Source: a virus. From it: a DNA stretch of 64,000 nt. Where the stretch lies: positions 37,596-101,595 of the IMG/VR virus record IMGVR_UViG_3300033148_004210; one strand, 5' to 3'. The translations under genes were made by a program, and so were the position numbers. Numbering within the stretch: the first letter of the stretch is position 1; every line of letters starts with the position of its first letter. Positions 33,830 through 41,413 of this stretch are shown here, piece by piece. The notes under the pieces are model-generated. The model was not told the DNA's origin. It ran no database searches and worked only from the letters and a program-made list of their open reading frames with translations.

Positions 33830-34672
33830 TTATTTCCTCCTCTTTACTTTCTTCCTTTTTTCTTTCTTTTCTTCATATTTTACAGCATCTTCGTATTTAA
33901 TAATTTTTCTGGTATCGTTATATAATCCTCCTAATTTCTCTCTTAAAGTTCGAAATGGCACTAAATCTAAATCCCCTTCTTTTTCTGTTAAATTCTTAAA
34001 GGCTTCTATAATTTGACTTTCGATAAATTCAGGTAATTCAAGTAAATTAACAATCACTTTTCTATTTTCATAATCTTTAGCATTTAAAATAGGACTAACT
34101 AAATTATCAGTAGTTTCTTTTTCTATTTTTTTAGAAAGAAGTTTATATGCGTTAAAATTTTCAGGTTTTACTTTATAATTTCCATTTACTCCTTTATACT
34201 TTTTTAAAATAGAAAATATTTTTACATTATCATAATTCCAAAGCATTTCCCAATCGCTATCATAAGATACCAATACTATTTCTTTATCAGGATAATATCT
34301 ACAACTTGCACTCGCTATATCATCAGCTTCAATTTTATCTATTTTAATAACTTGCCAATTTGTTCCTGCGTTTAAAACATTTAATAAAGTATCAAACTCA
34401 TCGAACATTTCTTTCCAATTTATATCTTCAAAACTTTCCCTAAATGCTTTCCGATTGGCTTTATATTGGGTTTCATAATCACTCCTCCAATTTCCTTTCC
34501 CGTCACAAGCCAAAATTATTTCATCAAAAGGGTCGACACCTATCTTACGGAGAGCCGATAAGAGCATATTTAAGCATGTATATGTTGCTGGAATTTGTTT
34601 AGTTTTTCTCCAAGCAAATATGCTTCTAAATACAAAAATCGACCAATCTAATATTATTAATTTATTCATCAA
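33830..34672 (-). CDS. 5'-3' exonuclease / flap endonuclease
   Basis: 280 residues (ATG 34672 or 34669). PIN/FEN acidic motifs: LIILDWS, LACDGKGNWRSDYETQYKANR, KIEADDIASA, SYDSDWEML. Would remove RNA primers or flaps (T4 RNase H or T5 D15-type). Basic tail VKYEEKKEKRKKVKRRK. Confidence 0.82.
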   Translation of the reverse strand: MMNKLIILDWSIFVFRSIFAWRKTKQIPATYTCLNMLLSALRKIGVDPFDEIILACDGKGNWRSDYETQYKANRKAFRESFEDINWKEMFDEFDTLLNVLNAGTNWQVIKIDKIEADDIASASCRYYPDKEIVLVSYDSDWEMLWNYDNVKIFSILKKYKGVNGNYKVKPENFNAYKLLSKKIEKETTDNLVSPILNAKDYENRKVIVNLLELPEFIESQIIEAFKNLTEKEGDLDLVPFRTLREKLGGLYNDTRKIIKYEDAVKYEEKKEKRKKVKRRK

Positions 34673-34823
34673 AAATACAATCCTTTATTTTCCTCTTAAT
34701 AACATCACCATTACCTAACTTCACCAATACTGTTTTATCATTCTTTTTTATAAGTTCTACTTTTTCTGTTATAGTTTTAGTTTTATCTGTTTCTTTATTA
34801 AATATTCGTCTTTTTATTTTCAT
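34662..34823 (-). CDS. Small hypothetical protein
   Basis: 53 residues, similar in style to the 33482-33670 product (KVELIKKNDKTVLVKLGNGDVIKRK). Overlaps the flap-endonuclease start by 11 nt. Function unknown. Confidence 0.5.
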   Translation of the reverse strand: MKIKRRIFNKETDKTKTITEKVELIKKNDKTVLVKLGNGDVIKRKIKDCIFDE

Positions 34824-34838
34824 ATAATTCCTTTCTTA

Positions 34839-34946
34839 TTAGTTAATTAAAATATGAAGAATAAGAGCAAAATATCCCAATACTGCAACAACAATACTAA
34901 CTTGAGTAATTGCCTTTGTTAAATTCTCGCCTATTTCTATTTTCAT
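34839..34946 (-). CDS. Tiny single-pass membrane protein
   Basis: 35 residues with one helix (ITQVSIVVAVLGYFALILHILI). ATG 34946-34944, overlapping the bS21-like stop by 4 nt, which supports translation. Confidence 0.45.
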   Translation of the reverse strand: MKIEIGENLTKAITQVSIVVAVLGYFALILHILIN

Positions 34947-35107
34947 TTTCTTCTCTTTCTTTTACTTGCATTATTTCTTTCACGTTTGATTTGTGAAGGC
35001 TTTTTATAATATCTTCTATCTCTATATTCTCTAAGCATAGATATAGTTTTCTTTTTTAAAATGCGTAAGGCTTTTTCTATATTATTTCCATTGACTATAA
35101 TTTTCAT
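34943..35107 (-). CDS. rpsU: Ribosomal protein bS21-like
   Basis: 54 residues: VNGNNIEKALRILKKKTISMLREYRDRRYYKKPSQIKRER then KRKRRK. This follows bS21: an N-terminal strand, an ALRxLKRK helix, and the YYxKPSxxRxRxR segment with a basic tail. Phage bS21 homologues could replace host S21 in 30S subunits and bias initiation towards phage mRNA (inference). Overlaps the downstream gene by 4 nt. Confidence 0.72.
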   Translation of the reverse strand: MKIIVNGNNIEKALRILKKKTISMLREYRDRRYYKKPSQIKRERNNASKRKRRK

Positions 35108-35454
35108 TGTTTATTTTCCTTTACTCTATCATTTAATATTTTATGATAATATGCCATAATATTAAATAAAATACCTCCAATAGCATCATCTATTCCTTCT
35201 CTACTTTTATATCCTCTATGTTCTTTCCATAAATCCAAAAAATGTCTCCATAAACTTTTCATACAAACAGAAAGATGATTATCTCCAAATCCTTTCTGCC
35301 AATTATCTGACGCTCTTAATTTCCCATCAGCTTGTATTCTATTTTTGTGCATATATTTAGAGTAGGCTTCTAAAACTATTGGACTAAGAAATCCCTCGAA
35401 ATCCAATTTGTTTTTATTATCATTTCGTGTCGCACCAGATTTGAATTCTCTCAT
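35104..35454 (-). CDS. DUF5664 / dATP-dGTP diphosphohydrolase-like protein
   Basis: 116 residues from ATG 35454-35452 (GGGGAA upstream, and overlapping the next gene's stop). SGATRNDNKNKLDFEGFLSPIVLEAYSKYM...HLSVCMKSLWRHFLDLWKE with GIDDAIGGILFNIMAYYH: the pattern of phage DUF5664 (all-alpha NTP pyrophosphatase-like). Would act in nucleotide-pool control. Confidence 0.68.
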   Translation of the reverse strand: MREFKSGATRNDNKNKLDFEGFLSPIVLEAYSKYMHKNRIQADGKLRASDNWQKGFGDNHLSVCMKSLWRHFLDLWKEHRGYKSREGIDDAIGGILFNIMAYYHKILNDRVKENKQ

Positions 35455-35771
35455 TACTTTCCCCATCCTTTTTTCTTAGGTTCTTGATTATATAAATTTT
35501 CTAAACTTTTTAAAATTTTAGCTCTTTCTATTTTTTTCATATTAAATAAATGATATAATATTTTTTTACAAGTTGCACAAATTTCAAAAACAAGAATTCC
35601 ACTGCGTTCTTCTTCCATCCATTTTACCAAATAGTCTTGCATTTCTTGTTTTCTTCTTTTAGATGTAAGACGACTGGAAGTTCCAGTAACTTCAGAAATC
35701 CCTAATAAAAATTCCGTATCGGTTTTTTTAATAATAGATTTACAAATATCGCATAAGGTTAAATTCGCCAT
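35454..35771 (-). CDS. Hypothetical zinc-binding protein
   Basis: 105 residues with CDICKSI near the N terminus and CATCKKIL near residue 68, a four-cysteine metal site. Start ATG overlaps the neighbour by one base. Unknown role. Confidence 0.58.
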   Translation of the reverse strand: MANLTLCDICKSIIKKTDTEFLLGISEVTGTSSRLTSKRRKQEMQDYLVKWMEEERSGILVFEICATCKKILYHLFNMKKIERAKILKSLENLYNQEPKKKGWGK

Positions 35772-36427
35772 TATTTTTCTTTCTTTTTTTCTGGTTCTAT
35801 AATTTTAACATTATGTTTTTCAATTATATATTTAACACAATCATTAATATTGTAAAAAGTTATTAATTCTCCATTGTTAGAAATTTGGTCTCCAAATAAT
35901 AAAGTGGTGTTAGCTTCTGTTTTTGGCGAATCTGGAAGAATCAAATAAATAGGAATTCTAAATAACATCGCAAAAACTTGTTCCCAAATTGTTCCTACAG
36001 TTTTAGTATCTTTTGGCATATAAATAATAATAAAATCACTTCTAACCACTGCTTCTGCATCTCCCCAATACGATAAATCTTCTGGTCTATTACCGTCTAT
36101 ATGTTTTCTCATTCTAAGATTTTCTAATAAAGGCATTATATCTGTATTTTCTGATATTTGTCCAAACCAAATTTTCCACATCTCTCTATAAACCAAATCA
36201 AATCTCCCTGCTTTTTTTAATCCTTTTATATATTCTACTTGTTCGCCAGAAGGTTTTCCAACTTTAGAACTTTCTTGTTTTATAGGGTCGTAAATTAACA
36301 AGTCAGAACTTTTGAGTTTTGTTGTAATTTCTTCTCTCCAAGAAGTCATTTCCTTCTTTGAAGCGTGTTCTATCGCCCCCGCTAAATAACTTGTCAATCT
36401 AATACGTTCATTAGGTTTGTATATCAT
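35771..36427 (-). CDS. Nucleoside 2-deoxyribosyltransferase-like protein
   Basis: 218 residues. SYLAGAIEHASKKEMTSWREEI (N-terminal YLAG), RSDFIIIYMPKDTKTVGTIWEQVFAMLFRIPIYLI (D...GTxxE..A) matches the nucleoside 2-deoxyribosyltransferase pattern. Could salvage or remodel nucleosides for phage DNA. Confidence 0.65.
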   Translation of the reverse strand: MIYKPNERIRLTSYLAGAIEHASKKEMTSWREEITTKLKSSDLLIYDPIKQESSKVGKPSGEQVEYIKGLKKAGRFDLVYREMWKIWFGQISENTDIMPLLENLRMRKHIDGNRPEDLSYWGDAEAVVRSDFIIIYMPKDTKTVGTIWEQVFAMLFRIPIYLILPDSPKTEANTTLLFGDQISNNGELITFYNINDCVKYIIEKHNVKIIEPEKKKEK

Positions 36428-36430
36428 AAC

Positions 36431-36709
36431 TTACTCCACATCCGAATTTTGGATGATTTTAGTATCCTCATATTTTGCAATTTCATCATCATAAGTATTC
36501 ATAATTTTTACTAAAATTTTACCACTATATTCTAATCTACGTTCTATTTCTTTTTTACATCTAATTAATGCTCCTGTCATATCATTATATTTTTGATAAT
36601 TAGGTTTCCATCCTAAAAATTTATCAACATATTTTTTAATTTGATTATAATAATCTTTATGGTTGAAATTAATATTTAGGATATATGGTTTAAAATAATT
36701 ATGTTTCAC
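36431..36709 (-). CDS. C-terminal part of a hypothetical gene, start uncertain
   Basis: 92 residues from GTG 36709-36707, without a ribosome site there. The same frame stays open upstream to about 36860 (reading RAVVIPYIKANDGRRKALRKGEPALNAG), but no usual start codon exists, so the true N terminus is lost or frameshifted. Neighbouring fragment MIKKYAQLEHTLYPYNPYRRKR at 36812-36883 ends one frame off. Function unknown. Confidence 0.5.
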   Translation of the reverse strand: MKHNYFKPYILNINFNHKDYYNQIKKYVDKFLGWKPNYQKYNDMTGALIRCKKEIERRLEYSGKILVKIMNTYDDEIAKYEDTKIIQNSDVE

Positions 36710-37010
36710 AAAATGAAATATTTGATAATTTAATTCCCCTGCATTTAAAGCTGGTTCACCTTTTCTTAATGCTTTTCTTCTTCCGTCATTTGCTTTTATA
36801 TATGGAATGACTACTGCCCTCTCTTTCTTCTGTATGGATTGTAAGGATATAGAGTATGTTCTAACTGTGCATATTTTTTAATCATTTTATGCAAGGCTTG
36901 AGTTAATTCCTTTTTTTTAGTAACTAAAAATGGAACAAATTAGCATGATATTTGCGTTGTTTCATGAAATATTTAAAAGCCTTTAATTTTTTCTTTGTTA
37001 ATGACATAAA
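36710..37010 (-). other. Region with fragments of disrupted small genes
   Basis: No intact gene. Minus strand holds the coding extension above 36709 plus two short frames: 36812-36883 (24 codons) and 36924-37007 (MSLTKKKLKAFKYFMKQRKYHANLFHF). They may be one or two small genes broken by indels. I see no promoter or RNA. Confidence 0.45.
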
Positions 37011-37193
37011 TTATTTTTCTTCCTTTTCAGATAATTCATCTAAATCACTATGTAATCTATCAAGTTCATCTGTAATAAGTGAAATTAGTAAGTTTCTTTT
37101 TTCTGTGGATTTTTCTGTTGCAACTAAACTCAATACCTTACTCGCTCGTTTTAAATCATGTTGAAGTTTATCTAATTCGAGTTTATTTAACAT
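37011..37193 (-). CDS. Small coiled-coil protein
   Basis: 60 residues, helical with heptads (LDKLQHDLKRASKVLSLVA; DELDRLHSDLDELSEKEEK), acidic end. AAGGAG upstream. Function unknown. Confidence 0.55.
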   Translation of the reverse strand: MLNKLELDKLQHDLKRASKVLSLVATEKSTEKRNLLISLITDELDRLHSDLDELSEKEEK

Positions 37194-37287
37194 TGCAAAG
37201 TTTCTCCTTTATAAAATTAATAAAGGTATATATTTTAAAACTTACAACAATTATTCCCGTTATTATATAGCAAATTATATTATTCAT
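37183..37287 (-). CDS. Tiny membrane protein
   Basis: 34 residues with a hydrophobic helix (NNIICYIITGIIVVSFKIYTF); ends on the ribosome site of the next gene, overlapping it by 11 nt. Low evidence. Confidence 0.4.
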   Translation of the reverse strand: MNNIICYIITGIIVVSFKIYTFINFIKEKLCNVK

Positions 37288-37523
37288 TTTTTTCCTATTA
37301 CTTTTTTTAATAAATTATTTATTCCCATAACTACAAACATCACCAATACCATTAAAAGAAAAAGAATAGTAGCTGGAATATATATTAACCCTCGTAATAT
37401 TCTTTCTAATTTGGTTTTACCTTTTCTTTCTAAAATATGTTCCTGTTTTTTATAAACTACTTTGTTAATTACATATATTATTCCGTCAAAAACTTTCATA
37501 AAGATATTTTCTAAAATGTTCAT
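37284..37523 (-). CDS. Membrane protein
   Basis: 79 residues: an amphipathic start, basic middle (YKKQEHILERKGKTKLERIL) and a C-terminal membrane helix (IYIPATILFLLMVLVMFVVMGI). Overlaps the tiny gene by 4 nt. Confidence 0.55.
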   Translation of the reverse strand: MNILENIFMKVFDGIIYVINKVVYKKQEHILERKGKTKLERILRGLIYIPATILFLLMVLVMFVVMGINNLLKKVIGKK

Positions 37524-37527
37524 TGTA

Positions 37528-37614
37528 TTATACCATATTTTTGTAAAGTGGATGAATTCTTTTATCGCAATCCATACAATAATATTTTAAACTCATTTTA
37601 TTTTTATGTTTCAT
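37528..37614 (-). CDS. Tiny CxxC protein
   Basis: 28 residues: KYYCMDCDKRIHPLYKN, one CxxC knuckle and a His. ATG 37614-37612. Weak support. Confidence 0.35.
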   Translation of the reverse strand: MKHKNKMSLKYYCMDCDKRIHPLYKNMV

Positions 37615-37615
37615 A

Positions 37616-38263
37616 TTAAAATTTTATTCTCCCATAAAGAAGAATTCTGGTATCAAAATCTTTATATCCCTTACCAAGTGCTATCCCTGCCGAAGTATTA
37701 TCGGTTATTCTATAACTTGTGCCGACATATGCTCCTACTTGTGTTAAAAATGCTTCCAATGACATTTTCCAATATTCTAAAAACGATACTCCTATTCCTA
37801 CTTCTGCCTGTGAAGTGCCTTTATCACTTACTCCATATCCAGCAACTATAATGGGACTTAGTTTTAATTTAATTGGGGCAAGTTTTGATTTAAGTAAAGG
37901 AATATCTTTTACAAGTATTTGTTTTATTTTCTCCTTTGTTTTAAAATCTTCTATCCAAACCTCGCCATTTTTATATATATGTAATTGTTCGCCATTTAAT
38001 TTTATCACAGCTTCTTCATATCTTCCAATATCGAATTCGACAGGTCTACCCGATTGTCCTTTTACATATCCATAAACAAAAAACCCTGCTACGATTAGCA
38101 AGGCTATTATTATTTTTCTGATATTAAAAAGTGAAGAAAGGTCTTTTAACCATAATACAGGATTAAGAAAATTAAACATACCTGATACAAATTTCTTACC
38201 AGATACTTTTTCCTGATATGGATATTGCTTACCAACTGAACAGTTCAAATCTTTATTCTTCAT
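37616..38263 (-). CDS. Hypothetical membrane-anchored protein
   Basis: 215 residues with one membrane helix (IRKIIIALLIVAGFFVYGYVKG, residues about 48-70), then a beta-rich domain ending SAGIALGKGYKDFDTRILLYGRIKF, which looks like outer-surface or phage-structural-type beta strands. Overlap with the tiny gene is minimal. Function unknown. Confidence 0.6.
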   Translation of the reverse strand: MKNKDLNCSVGKQYPYQEKVSGKKFVSGMFNFLNPVLWLKDLSSLFNIRKIIIALLIVAGFFVYGYVKGQSGRPVEFDIGRYEEAVIKLNGEQLHIYKNGEVWIEDFKTKEKIKQILVKDIPLLKSKLAPIKLKLSPIIVAGYGVSDKGTSQAEVGIGVSFLEYWKMSLEAFLTQVGAYVGTSYRITDNTSAGIALGKGYKDFDTRILLYGRIKF

Positions 38264-38296
38264 ATGCTCCTCGTTTTTTTAAAAACGGTTCAACGC

Positions 38297-38524
38297 TTAT
38301 TTACTCGGTGCTTTAATTTTGAATTTTGATATAAAACTTTTTTCGTTTGAATAATTATCGCAAAAATATTTCTTTTTAGGTCTTCGTTCTTCTGGTAAAG
38401 ACATATCGTATTTCTTTTGTGCTACTGAATTTTTAAAAAGTTTTCGATAAGTGTTTTTAATTTTTTTTGCTTTATTATGATAAGTATCTGATGAACGTCC
38501 TTTTGGTAAACTATTTCTATTCAT
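38297..38524 (-). CDS. Hypothetical basic protein
   Basis: 75 residues, basic (KAKKIKNTYRKLFKNSVAQKKYD) ending FKIKAPSK. First gene after the promoter at 38548-38577. Confidence 0.55.
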   Translation of the reverse strand: MNRNSLPKGRSSDTYHNKAKKIKNTYRKLFKNSVAQKKYDMSLPEERRPKKKYFCDNYSNEKSFISKFKIKAPSK

Positions 38525-38547
38525 ATTACACCCCTTGTCCTATTACA

Positions 38548-38607
38548 ATTATACCATATCATATAGCAGTCTGTCAAGGTTATAGAGCTAACTTTTGTTT
38601 TCTTAAC
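38548..38607 (-). promoter_or_regulatory. Sigma-70-like promoter with upstream conserved element
   Basis: Minus strand TTGACA (38577-38572), 18 nt, TATAAT with extended TGG (38553-38548). Conserved element CTAACTTTTGTTTTCTTAAC (plus-strand reading) at 38588-38607, 10 nt above the -35. Serves the gene at 38524. Confidence 0.77.
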
Positions 38608-38610
38608 ACC

Positions 38611-38943
38611 CTATCTACAATCCCCATTTCCTCTAATCTTATTTTGTTTCTTTCTGGAAGCAAGTTTAGTAATATTTTCTTTTACAATATCATCTAAATC
38701 GAATTCAAGTTGAGAAGCCAATACTGCAACATACCAAAGCACATCACCAAGCTCACCTTTAATCCTCATTCTCAAAGCGGTAATGTAAGAATAGTCTCCG
38801 CGTAAATATTTTTTGACTTTTTCAGCAATTTCTCCTGCTTCGCCAGATAAACCCAATGCCAATCGAGCAATAAGTAATTCTTTTGTATTGTGATTATTTA
38901 CCAGAGTTGTTTTTGCTTTCTTTTGATATTCGTTAAAATCCAT
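38611..38943 (-). CDS. MazG-type NTP pyrophosphohydrolase
   Basis: 110 residues. LALGLSGEAGEIAEKVKKYL (ExxE) and IKGELGDVLWYVAVLA (ExxD) are the MazG metal motifs. Would hydrolyse dNTPs or (p)ppGpp, helping nucleotide pools or stress control. A 5' untranslated region with two hairpins precedes it. Confidence 0.82.
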   Translation of the reverse strand: MDFNEYQKKAKTTLVNNHNTKELLIARLALGLSGEAGEIAEKVKKYLRGDYSYITALRMRIKGELGDVLWYVAVLASQLEFDLDDIVKENITKLASRKKQNKIRGNGDCR

Positions 38944-38991
38944 ATCAACCCCCTTTTTGGTTACTTTCTTATCATTCCTTTCATATTTTAC

Positions 38992-39032
38992 AGCAAGAGT
39001 GTCTTGCTCTATGACTATAGCTTTAGCTATAG
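38992..39032. promoter_or_regulatory. Two adjacent perfect hairpins upstream of the MazG gene
   Basis: AGCAAGA-GTG-TCTTGCT (38992-39008) and CTATAGC-TTTA-GCTATAG (39015-39032), stems of 7 bp, in the 170-nt gap before the MazG start. Neither has a T-run on the minus side, so they look like mRNA structures or protein sites rather than terminators. Confidence 0.5.
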
Positions 39033-39114
39033 GAATAAAAGAAGAAGGTATTCTAATTATTCAAATATGATTATGATATATATACTATATATTGTATCTT
39101 ATTATATAGAGTAT

Positions 39115-39411
39115 TCAATTTTTTCGGGTTTTATCTCTTAACAACTGCCATAAATCAATCCACAAATCAATTTTATCTTCTTCTTTTGCTTTAGGAACAA
39201 TTCCCAAATCTTTAAATTTATCTCTTTCTATCTTGAAATTTGGAAAATTATCTCCATGATAAAATGTTTTATTACCACAATCTTTAACTTCTCTTTCTTC
39301 AAAATCCCTGCCACAATTAAAACACGTTCGCGATTTTTTTAATTGTCCATTATAATTTTGTGTATAATTATTTTCGTGTGTTGCTTTACTCCCACAATAA
39401 GGACATTTCAT
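39115..39411 (-). CDS. NrdR-like zinc-ribbon protein
   Basis: 98 residues. MKCPYCGSKATHENNYTQNY...RTCFNCGRDFEE is the zinc ribbon seen in NrdR N-terminal parts, but no ATP-cone follows. The rest is helical. Function unknown. Confidence 0.6.
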   Translation of the reverse strand: MKCPYCGSKATHENNYTQNYNGQLKKSRTCFNCGRDFEEREVKDCGNKTFYHGDNFPNFKIERDKFKDLGIVPKAKEEDKIDLWIDLWQLLRDKTRKN

Positions 39412-39412
39412 T

Positions 39413-39520
39413 TTATAGTTCCTCTCTTATTTTTATAATTACAAAATTATCATCTTCATCAATTTTTTCTACACAAAATCTATTACATATAAGAAATACC
39501 CTATCAGTAGATTTATTCAT
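39413..39520 (-). CDS. Tiny hypothetical protein
   Basis: 35 residues (RVFLICNRFCVEKIDEDDNFVIIK). Overlaps the integrase-fragment stop by 8 nt. Weak support. Confidence 0.35.
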   Translation of the reverse strand: MNKSTDRVFLICNRFCVEKIDEDDNFVIIKIREEL

Positions 39521-39644
39521 AGAAATAAGGAAATAACTTTTCTTTAATTTTTTTTAGAATTTTTTTGATTTTATTAGTATGATTAAGTATTGTTAAAGTC
39601 GAGCTTCCATTAACTAATAAATATTCTCTATATTTTTTTATCAT
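39513..39644 (-). pseudogene. N-terminal fragment of a tyrosine recombinase (partial duplicate)
   Basis: 43 residues: MIKKYREYLLVNGSSTLTILNHTNKIKKILKKIK, nearly the same as the start of the recombinase at 40065-40874 (KNYLLVNGSSALTILNHTNKIEKVLKKIK), then a short divergent end. A local duplication of the N-terminal coding segment. It carries its own ribosome site. Confidence 0.65.
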
Positions 39645-40068
39645 TATTATTTTTCCTTTTCTTATAGCATAACCAACAAATTTTTCTTTTATCTTTATAT
39701 TCAAAATGTCCTTTATCTGTTAAAACATAAGGAATATGTCCATATTCTTTTATTGTAACTTCGCAATTAACAAATCTTCCAAAATACCATTTATGGCACA
39801 TATTACAAAATATCTTGTTTTCAAAAAACAATGTAGCTTGCCCTGCCATACAACTATGATAATGAATAAAATCAAATATAACAAATCCTATTAAGATAAA
39901 AGGAATAGTTATTATCCAATACCATAATTGTTTTTCATATAAATATAAACACAAACCAAGTGGTATTAGCCAACTTCCAAATCCAATTGTTATATCAGTT
40001 ATAAATAAAATAATTTGACCGATTTTCGTTCCAGATAAAAAATTCAAAACTTTTTCTAACTTTTTCAT
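39628..40068 (-). CDS. Membrane protein with a cysteine-rich C terminus
   Basis: 146 residues, two or three membrane helices (IGQIILFITDITIGFGSWLIPLGLCLYLY; WYWIITIPFILIGFVIFDF), then FCNMCHKWYFG and CWLCYKKRK, possible zinc pairs. Lies between the recombinase and its duplicated fragment. Function unknown. Confidence 0.6.
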   Translation of the reverse strand: MKKLEKVLNFLSGTKIGQIILFITDITIGFGSWLIPLGLCLYLYEKQLWYWIITIPFILIGFVIFDFIHYHSCMAGQATLFFENKIFCNMCHKWYFGRFVNCEVTIKEYGHIPYVLTDKGHFEYKDKRKICWLCYKKRKNNNDKKI

Positions 40069-40874
40069 TTTTTCCTCCCAATATTTTTATCATAAATTTC
40101 CTTCATCTTCGTAGTTTCTACCCCAATATATCTCATAGTGGTCGTTACTGAATTATGCCCTAACAACCTGCTTAAAGTGGCAATATCACCGCCATTATTT
40201 ATAAACATGGTAGCAAAGGCATGACGAAACAAATGACATCTAAATTTTATTTTTTTAAAATAAGGTCTGGCTTTTTCAAAAATTCCTCCTAATCCACCAC
40301 TTCTAATATTGAAAGCATTTGTTTCTTCACTTTCCCCTGCAAAATATCTTTGTAAAATTTCGCTAACTTCTTTTGTAAAAAATACTATTCTTTCTTTTTT
40401 CCCCTTCCCATAAATCTTTGCTGTTCTTAATTTTAAATCAATATGTTCTCGTCTTAAATTATTAAATTCGGCTCGTCTTATACCCGTATAAAACATAAAA
40501 TATAATATTGCTTTTATTTTTAATGGGTTTTCAAAAATACATTCTACAACAGGTATAACTTCTTTTTTAAAAAATTCTTCGTTAATACTATCGGGTAAAA
40601 TTTTATCTAATTTTAATAATTTAGGAATAACAATATCTTTCTTCAAAAATTTAAGGAAAGAAGCTATAACTGCCCTATAATTATTGATTGTGGAGGGTTT
40701 ATTATCTGTTCTCATATCTAAAAGAAATTGGGCTATATTTTCTGCGTTAAAATCGCCAACTTTAATTTTTTTTAGGACTTTTTCAATTTTATTAGTATGA
40801 TTTAATATAGTTAAAGCAGATGAACCATTTACTAATAAATAATTTTTATATTTTTCCATTATTTTAGATTGCAT
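40065..40874 (-). CDS. Tyrosine recombinase / integrase (XerC/D-type)
   Basis: 269 residues. An N-terminal core-binding domain and a catalytic domain with Arg (TGIRRAEF), Lys (GKGKKERIV), HLFRHAFAT (His-x-x-Arg), LGH and the nucleophile Tyr in TTTMRYI. GGGGAG lies 8 nt before ATG 40874. Could act in dimer resolution, integration or a temperate life style; no attachment site was identified. Confidence 0.85.
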   Translation of the reverse strand: MQSKIMEKYKNYLLVNGSSALTILNHTNKIEKVLKKIKVGDFNAENIAQFLLDMRTDNKPSTINNYRAVIASFLKFLKKDIVIPKLLKLDKILPDSINEEFFKKEVIPVVECIFENPLKIKAILYFMFYTGIRRAEFNNLRREHIDLKLRTAKIYGKGKKERIVFFTKEVSEILQRYFAGESEETNAFNIRSGGLGGIFEKARPYFKKIKFRCHLFRHAFATMFINNGGDIATLSRLLGHNSVTTTMRYIGVETTKMKEIYDKNIGRKK

Positions 40875-41226
40875 TTAATATCTCCCCTACTCCTTTATCA
40901 TTTCCTTTATTTGTTATTTCTATCATCATTAAAAACAATTCTGCCACAGATTTAAGCCCAGAATTTCTATCTATTTTATTATCATTAGTAAGCACCATTT
41001 TTGCTTTTTTATCCCTAACTAATTCTATAAACCCCAAATTTAATTGAGAGGAATTTACATACCCCCATGCTTCTTTTTCTATATTTTTTTCCTTTTTATC
41101 TATGAGAGATTTAATATATGTTCTATATTTTTTACTAAAAGGTTTTGTTCTTTTTTTAGTTAAATGATTTTGTAAATAATAAACACTTTCTGTTTTCATT
41201 TTTTTAGATATTTTAATTATTTTCAT
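40864..41226 (-). CDS. Hypothetical protein
   Basis: 120 residues from ATG 41226-41224 (AAGGAG upstream). A basic N-terminal half and AKMVLTNDNKIDRNSGLKSVAELFLMMIEITNKGNDKG. Overlaps the recombinase start by 11 nt. No family recognised. Confidence 0.58.
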   Translation of the reverse strand: MKIIKISKKMKTESVYYLQNHLTKKRTKPFSKKYRTYIKSLIDKKEKNIEKEAWGYVNSSQLNLGFIELVRDKKAKMVLTNDNKIDRNSGLKSVAELFLMMIEITNKGNDKGVGEILNAI

Positions 41227-41413
41227 TTTGTAACTCCTTTTTATATTTTTGGTTTTGAATTCTATGTTTATGTGCATATCCATTACATTTTATACACAAT
41301 TTAGCATTATAATTACCTAATTTTTTACCGCAATTTTTACATACAGGAAATTGACAACATTTTCCATGTATAAAAGCGTTTGATAACTTACCTTTCCTTC
41401 CTGTTAATGAAGT
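41213..41413 (-). pseudogene. In-frame zinc-finger extension after the RuvB-like TAG stop (HNH relic)
   Basis: The frame continues directly beyond the RuvB-like gene's TAG (41416-41414): SLTGRKGKLSNAFIHG... QFPVCKNCGKKLG...LCIKCNGYAHKHRIQ, ending TAA at 41213. No start codon of its own. The sequence resembles NUMOD3/HNH zinc regions (KCCQFPVCKxCG). It is either a 5'-truncated endonuclease relic or an amber-readthrough extension. Confidence 0.45.

Noticed and set aside
38890-39141. Open frame of 83 codons on the plus strand across the MazG leader
   Set aside because: It overlaps two supported minus-strand genes, has no ribosome site, and is a by-product of AT-rich sequence; other plus-strand frames below 52.9 kb are similar shadows.
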